The position numbers and the translations under genes are program-made. A stretch of 64,000 bases of DNA from NCBI GenBank assembly GCA_030748735.1, contig JASMLK010000055.1, positions 56,778-120,777 on the forward strand. The letters run 5' to 3'. The DNA is from Myxococcota bacterium (GTDB lineage Bacteria; Myxococcota_A; UBA9160; UBA4427). Positions 61,525-64,000 of this stretch are shown here, one piece after another. Numbering within the stretch: the stretch's first letter is position 1; every line of letters begins with the position of its first letter. The notes beneath the pieces are model-generated. The model did no database searches. It saw nothing but the letters and a program-made list of their open reading frames with translations, and was not told the DNA's origin.

Positions 61525-62310
61525 TCAGCCGAGCAGCAGATAGAGCCCGAAGGCGGTCCCGACCGCGAATGTGTAGTAGGCGAACTGATAGAAGGTCTGC
61601 CGCCGCAGCACGACGACGAAGAGCCAGATCGCGAGGATTCCCGACCCGAGGGCGGTCGCGCAACCCAGGGCGAGGGACGCGAGCGCCTCGGGCGACGCCT
61701 GGCCGAGGTCGGGCAGCATCAGGACCGCCGCGCTGCTGATCGCGATGATCCCCATCAGGAAGGAAAACTCCGCAGCGGCGGCCGGGGCGATGCCGAGGGC
61801 CAGGGCCACCGCCACGGTCGAGCCACTGCGAGACACCCCCGGCAGGATCGCGAGCGCCTGGGCGACACCGATCAACAGCGCAGCCCCCCAGCCCGGCACG
61901 AGTCCGGTTGCCCGAGGCAGCGTGGAACGAGTGGTCCACAGGATCAGCGAAGTCAGCAGCAACCCGACGGCCGCGATTTCGGGACTCGACAAGACGCGGT
62001 CGAGCACCCCGTTGAGGCCGAGTGCCACCGCGACCGCCGGCAGGGTCGCCACGACGAGTTTGCCCACGTATTCGATCGCGCCGGGCTTGGCCGCGAAGAT
62101 GCCGCGCACCAGTTCGAGGATCTTCTGGCGGTAGAAGATGGCGATCGCGAGCAGGCTCGCGACGTGTACCCCCACCTCGAAGAGCAGGTTGCCGTCCGCC
62201 TCGAGGCCGAGCAGCGAGCCGAAGACCACGAGGTGGCCCGAACTCGATACGGGCAGGAACTCCGTCAGACCCTGAACGAGCCCGAGGAAGAGCGCTTCGA
62301 TCGAATTCAC
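61525..62310 (-). CDS. uppP: Undecaprenyl-diphosphatase UppP (BacA)
   Basis: Membrane phosphatase that recycles undecaprenyl diphosphate for peptidoglycan and polysaccharide synthesis. It has 261 residues and about eight membrane segments, with a GTG start behind AAGGAG. The two catalytic motifs are 'QGLTEFLPVSSSGHL' near the N-terminus (Glu-rich motif with Ser and His) and 'LPGVSRSGST' about residue 165. Both look intact. The family confers bacitracin tolerance when abundant. Its product feeds the MraY step encoded in the dcw cluster. It is 54 bases upstream of xth. Confidence 0.97.
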   Translation of the reverse strand: MNSIEALFLGLVQGLTEFLPVSSSGHLVVFGSLLGLEADGNLLFEVGVHVASLLAIAIFYRQKILELVRGIFAAKPGAIEYVGKLVVATLPAVAVALGLNGVLDRVLSSPEIAAVGLLLTSLILWTTRSTLPRATGLVPGWGAALLIGVAQALAILPGVSRSGSTVAVALALGIAPAAAAEFSFLMGIIAISSAAVLMLPDLGQASPEALASLALGCATALGSGILAIWLFVVVLRRQTFYQFAYYTFAVGTAFGLYLLLG

Positions 62311-62532
62311 TGTACTCCTTCGACCGCCCGGGCATGGGCCTGCACCGGGACGAGGCTCCGCCGGTCGAGATCCGAAGTCCGAGCGTCCGGGTCAGGGCTA
62401 TGCGGCATTGGCGCATCCTACCGAATGGCCCCTGGGGTCGCTCGAAACCCGATCGACGTCGATCGGTTCAGATGAGTTGCGCGCTTCATCCGACTCCCGC
62501 AAGTTCGCGCCCTCACGACCAGGGAGAACACC

Positions 62533-63150
62533 GTGGAACTTGCTTGTCTGGATCTCGAAGGCGTGTTGATTCCGGAGATCTGGATCAACTTCGCCGAGCG
62601 CACCGGCATCGACGAACTGCGCGCCACCACGCGCGACATCCCCGACTACGACGTCTTGATGCGCCAGCGCCTCGACATCCTGCGCCAACACAAGCTCGGC
62701 TTGCCGGACATCCAGGAAGTGATCGGTGGCTTGTCCCCCCTCGAAGGCGCCGCCGACTGCCTCGACTGGCTACGCGAACGCTTCCAGGTCGTCATCCTGT
62801 CGGACACCTTCTACGAGTTCGCCGAACCCCTGATGCGCCAACTCGCCTGGCCCACCCTCTTCTGCCACAAGCTCGAAACCGACGACAAGGGCATGATCGT
62901 CGACTACCACCTGCGCCAGGCCGACCCGAAACGCAAAGCCGTGCAAGCCTTCCACGGCTTGAACTTCCGCATCATCGCTTCGGGCGACTCCTACAACGAC
63001 ACCACCATGCTGTCCGAAGCCGACGCCGGCATTCTCTTCCGGCCTCCGCAGAACGTGATCGACGAGTTCCCACAGTTCCCGGTTGCAACCGAATACGCCG
63101 CACTGCAACAAGAATTCGCCAAGGCCTCCAACCGCGACATCCGTCCCTAG
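62533..63150 (+). CDS. thrH: Bifunctional phosphoserine phosphatase/homoserine phosphotransferase ThrH
   Basis: HAD-superfamily enzyme of 205 residues, the exact ThrH size. The N-terminus 'ELACLDLEGVLIPEIWINFAERTGI' holds the nucleophile Asp (DLEG variant typical of ThrH). 'VVILSDTFYEFAEPLMRQL' contains motif II Ser, and 'RIIASGDSYNDTTMLSEADAGILFRPP' motif III. ThrH of Pseudomonas aeruginosa dephosphorylates phosphoserine and can transfer the phosphate to homoserine. GTG start at 62533 behind AGGGAGA. It stands alone; a serine or threonine synthesis role is implied. Confidence 0.95.
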   Translation: MELACLDLEGVLIPEIWINFAERTGIDELRATTRDIPDYDVLMRQRLDILRQHKLGLPDIQEVIGGLSPLEGAADCLDWLRERFQVVILSDTFYEFAEPLMRQLAWPTLFCHKLETDDKGMIVDYHLRQADPKRKAVQAFHGLNFRIIASGDSYNDTTMLSEADAGILFRPPQNVIDEFPQFPVATEYAALQQEFAKASNRDIRP

Positions 63151-63215
63151 CCCCGATTGATCGCCGAGACCCGACACAATGAAGAGCGAGGTCGTGCGAC
63201 TCGGTCGAAGTCGCT

Positions 63216-64000
63216 CTACGGCGGTTCCGGACGTGATTCGCTCTCGATCCAGTCCTGCATCGCTACGTACAGATCTCGCTTGGGTTCGAAGTCGAGTTCT
63301 CGCTTCACGCGCTCGGCGACGTAGTGGTAGGGACGGCCGATGACGCGAACCCCGTATTGGGTGAGGCGGGGTTCTATTCCACGTAGTCGCGCGACGGTCT
63401 CGAGGATCGCGGCCAGGACCAGCGCTACGCCGTAGGGAACGTGCCCGCTGGGTGGTGGGACGTCGAGTGCGCGCGCGAAACGGGGAAGGAACTCGTTCCA
63501 ACAGGGATTGGAGGGCTGCGCCACGTTGTAGGTGCGACCGATCGAGCGCGAATCGGTAAGCGCACGCGCGAGTAGCTCGACGACGTCGTCGACGTGGAGT
63601 GCATCGACCGCGTGGGTTCCGCGCCCGACGATGCGCGCGCCCCCGCCGCGCAGGTTCGCGGCGACCTTGCCGAGAAACTTGTCATCACCGGGTCCCGTGA
63701 TGACCGTCGGGCGGAACATGGTGACGTCGAGCTCAGCGCGTTCGCCAAACCCGCCAAGAATGCGTTCGGCGTCGATCTTGGTGTCGCCATACGGGTCCCC
63801 GATCTTTCGCAGCGGGGTCTCTTCGTCGATCGGATGGCCGATGGCGCGCCCGTACACCGAGACCGAGCTCAGGTGGACGAAGCGTCGCGCGCCGGCGGCG
63901 GCCGCTTCGGCGGCGATGTTTCGCGTTCCGTCCCGGTTCACGCGGAGGCACGCGTCCATGCTCAGGCCGTATCCTACGAGCGCTGCGAGGTGGATGACCG
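63216..64000 (-). CDS. NAD-dependent epimerase/dehydratase (extended SDR), 5' part outside window
   Basis: The frame is open to the right edge and begins in the window with a strand reading VIHLAALVGYG, so the N-terminal nucleotide-binding Gly motif lies beyond base 64000. About 261 residues are visible. 'RFVHLSSVSVYG' carries the active-site Ser; 'DPYGDTKIDAERIL' has the Tyr-x-x-x-Lys pair (YGDTK); 'MFRPTVITGPGD' and 'DALHVDDVVELL' are normal later motifs. A membrane-like stretch (GVALVLAAILETVARL) near the C-terminus resembles 3-beta-hydroxysteroid dehydrogenase/isomerase-like members. Substrate is unknown (sugar nucleotide or sterol-like). Confidence 0.9.
   Translation of the reverse strand, partial: VIHLAALVGYGLSMDACLRVNRDGTRNIAAEAAAAGARRFVHLSSVSVYGRAIGHPIDEETPLRKIGDPYGDTKIDAERILGGFGERAELDVTMFRPTVITGPGDDKFLGKVAANLRGGGARIVGRGTHAVDALHVDDVVELLARALTDSRSIGRTYNVAQPSNPCWNEFLPRFARALDVPPPSGHVPYGVALVLAAILETVARLRGIEPRLTQYGVRVIGRPYHYVAERVKRELDFEPKRDLYVAMQDWIESESRPEPP

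Noticed and set aside
1..64000. CRISPR arrays, tRNA or other rRNA genes, prophage or intact insertion sequences
   Set aside because: No regularly spaced repeats, no cloverleaf with T-loop GTTCRA pattern, no integrase or transposase frame was recognised; only the gene-less foldback element and its solitary arms.

Overview
The window is a high-GC chromosomal segment from a Gram-negative (diderm), probably aerobic heterotroph. It has a full division/cell-wall cluster with a meso-diaminopimelate-type MurE, a PhaR-like polyhydroxyalkanoate regulator, many acyl-CoA dehydrogenases, an exosortase locus and a PilZ protein. This mix resembles environmental 'deltaproteobacterial' lineages (Myxococcota, Desulfobacterota, Binatota), but no marker here fixes the phylum, so that is inference. 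There is no plasmid or phage signature, no CRISPR array, no intact transposase, and I recognised no tRNA.

Layout. 1-8924 (+): a catabolic operon with the end of an aldehyde dehydrogenase, a zinc alcohol dehydrogenase, a luciferase-like flavin enzyme, two overlapping acyl-CoA dehydrogenases (one without the catalytic Glu), two overlapping FAD amine-oxidase/desaturase-like enzymes and a small unknown protein. 9138-11870 (-): an exported PHP metallohydrolase of the CehA/McbA type. 11951-12481 (+): an isoprenylcysteine methyltransferase-like membrane protein. 12688-18517 (-): a probable gene remnant and a complete ureDABCEFG urease operon. 18536-18719: a 184-bp foldback (MITE-like) element next to the ureD ribosome-binding site. 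18887-22939: a PhaR/phasin-like protein, an acyltransferase, a degenerate SDR and a histone-deacetylase-fold protein.

23055-41431 (+): the dcw cluster in the order mraZ-rsmH-ftsL-ftsI-murE-murF-mraY-murD-ftsW-murG-murC-murB-ftsQ-ftsA-ftsZ. Most junctions overlap by 1-7 bases. The cluster is preceded by MraZ-type decamer boxes and closed by a strong terminator. No ddl or lpxC is present. It is followed by an enoyl-CoA hydratase and a sulfatase-fold protein.

44265-52946 (-): a GT-C-like membrane protein, an EpsI-like protein and exosortase, ndk, a PilZ protein, a quinone oxidoreductase, two acyl-CoA dehydrogenases and an HxlR regulator with its own candidate operator. 53088-53503 (+): RNase P RNA. 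Then come a GAF protein with a dead histidine-kinase-like dimerisation domain, an N-acetylglutamate-synthase-like protein, a 950-bp gene-poor stretch, and an RpoD-type sigma factor with a histone-H1-like Lys/Ala N-terminal tail. 58348-62310 (-): a tungstate ABC transporter, exonuclease III and undecaprenyl-diphosphatase. The window ends with thrH (+) and the 3' part of an epimerase (-).

The least ordinary items are the foldback element and its solitary arms, which make gene stop codons; the H1-tailed sigma factor; the pseudo-histidine-kinase; the doubled FtsZ C-terminal peptide; and the exosortase locus with no visible sorting substrate. I did not find a clearly new multi-gene system.
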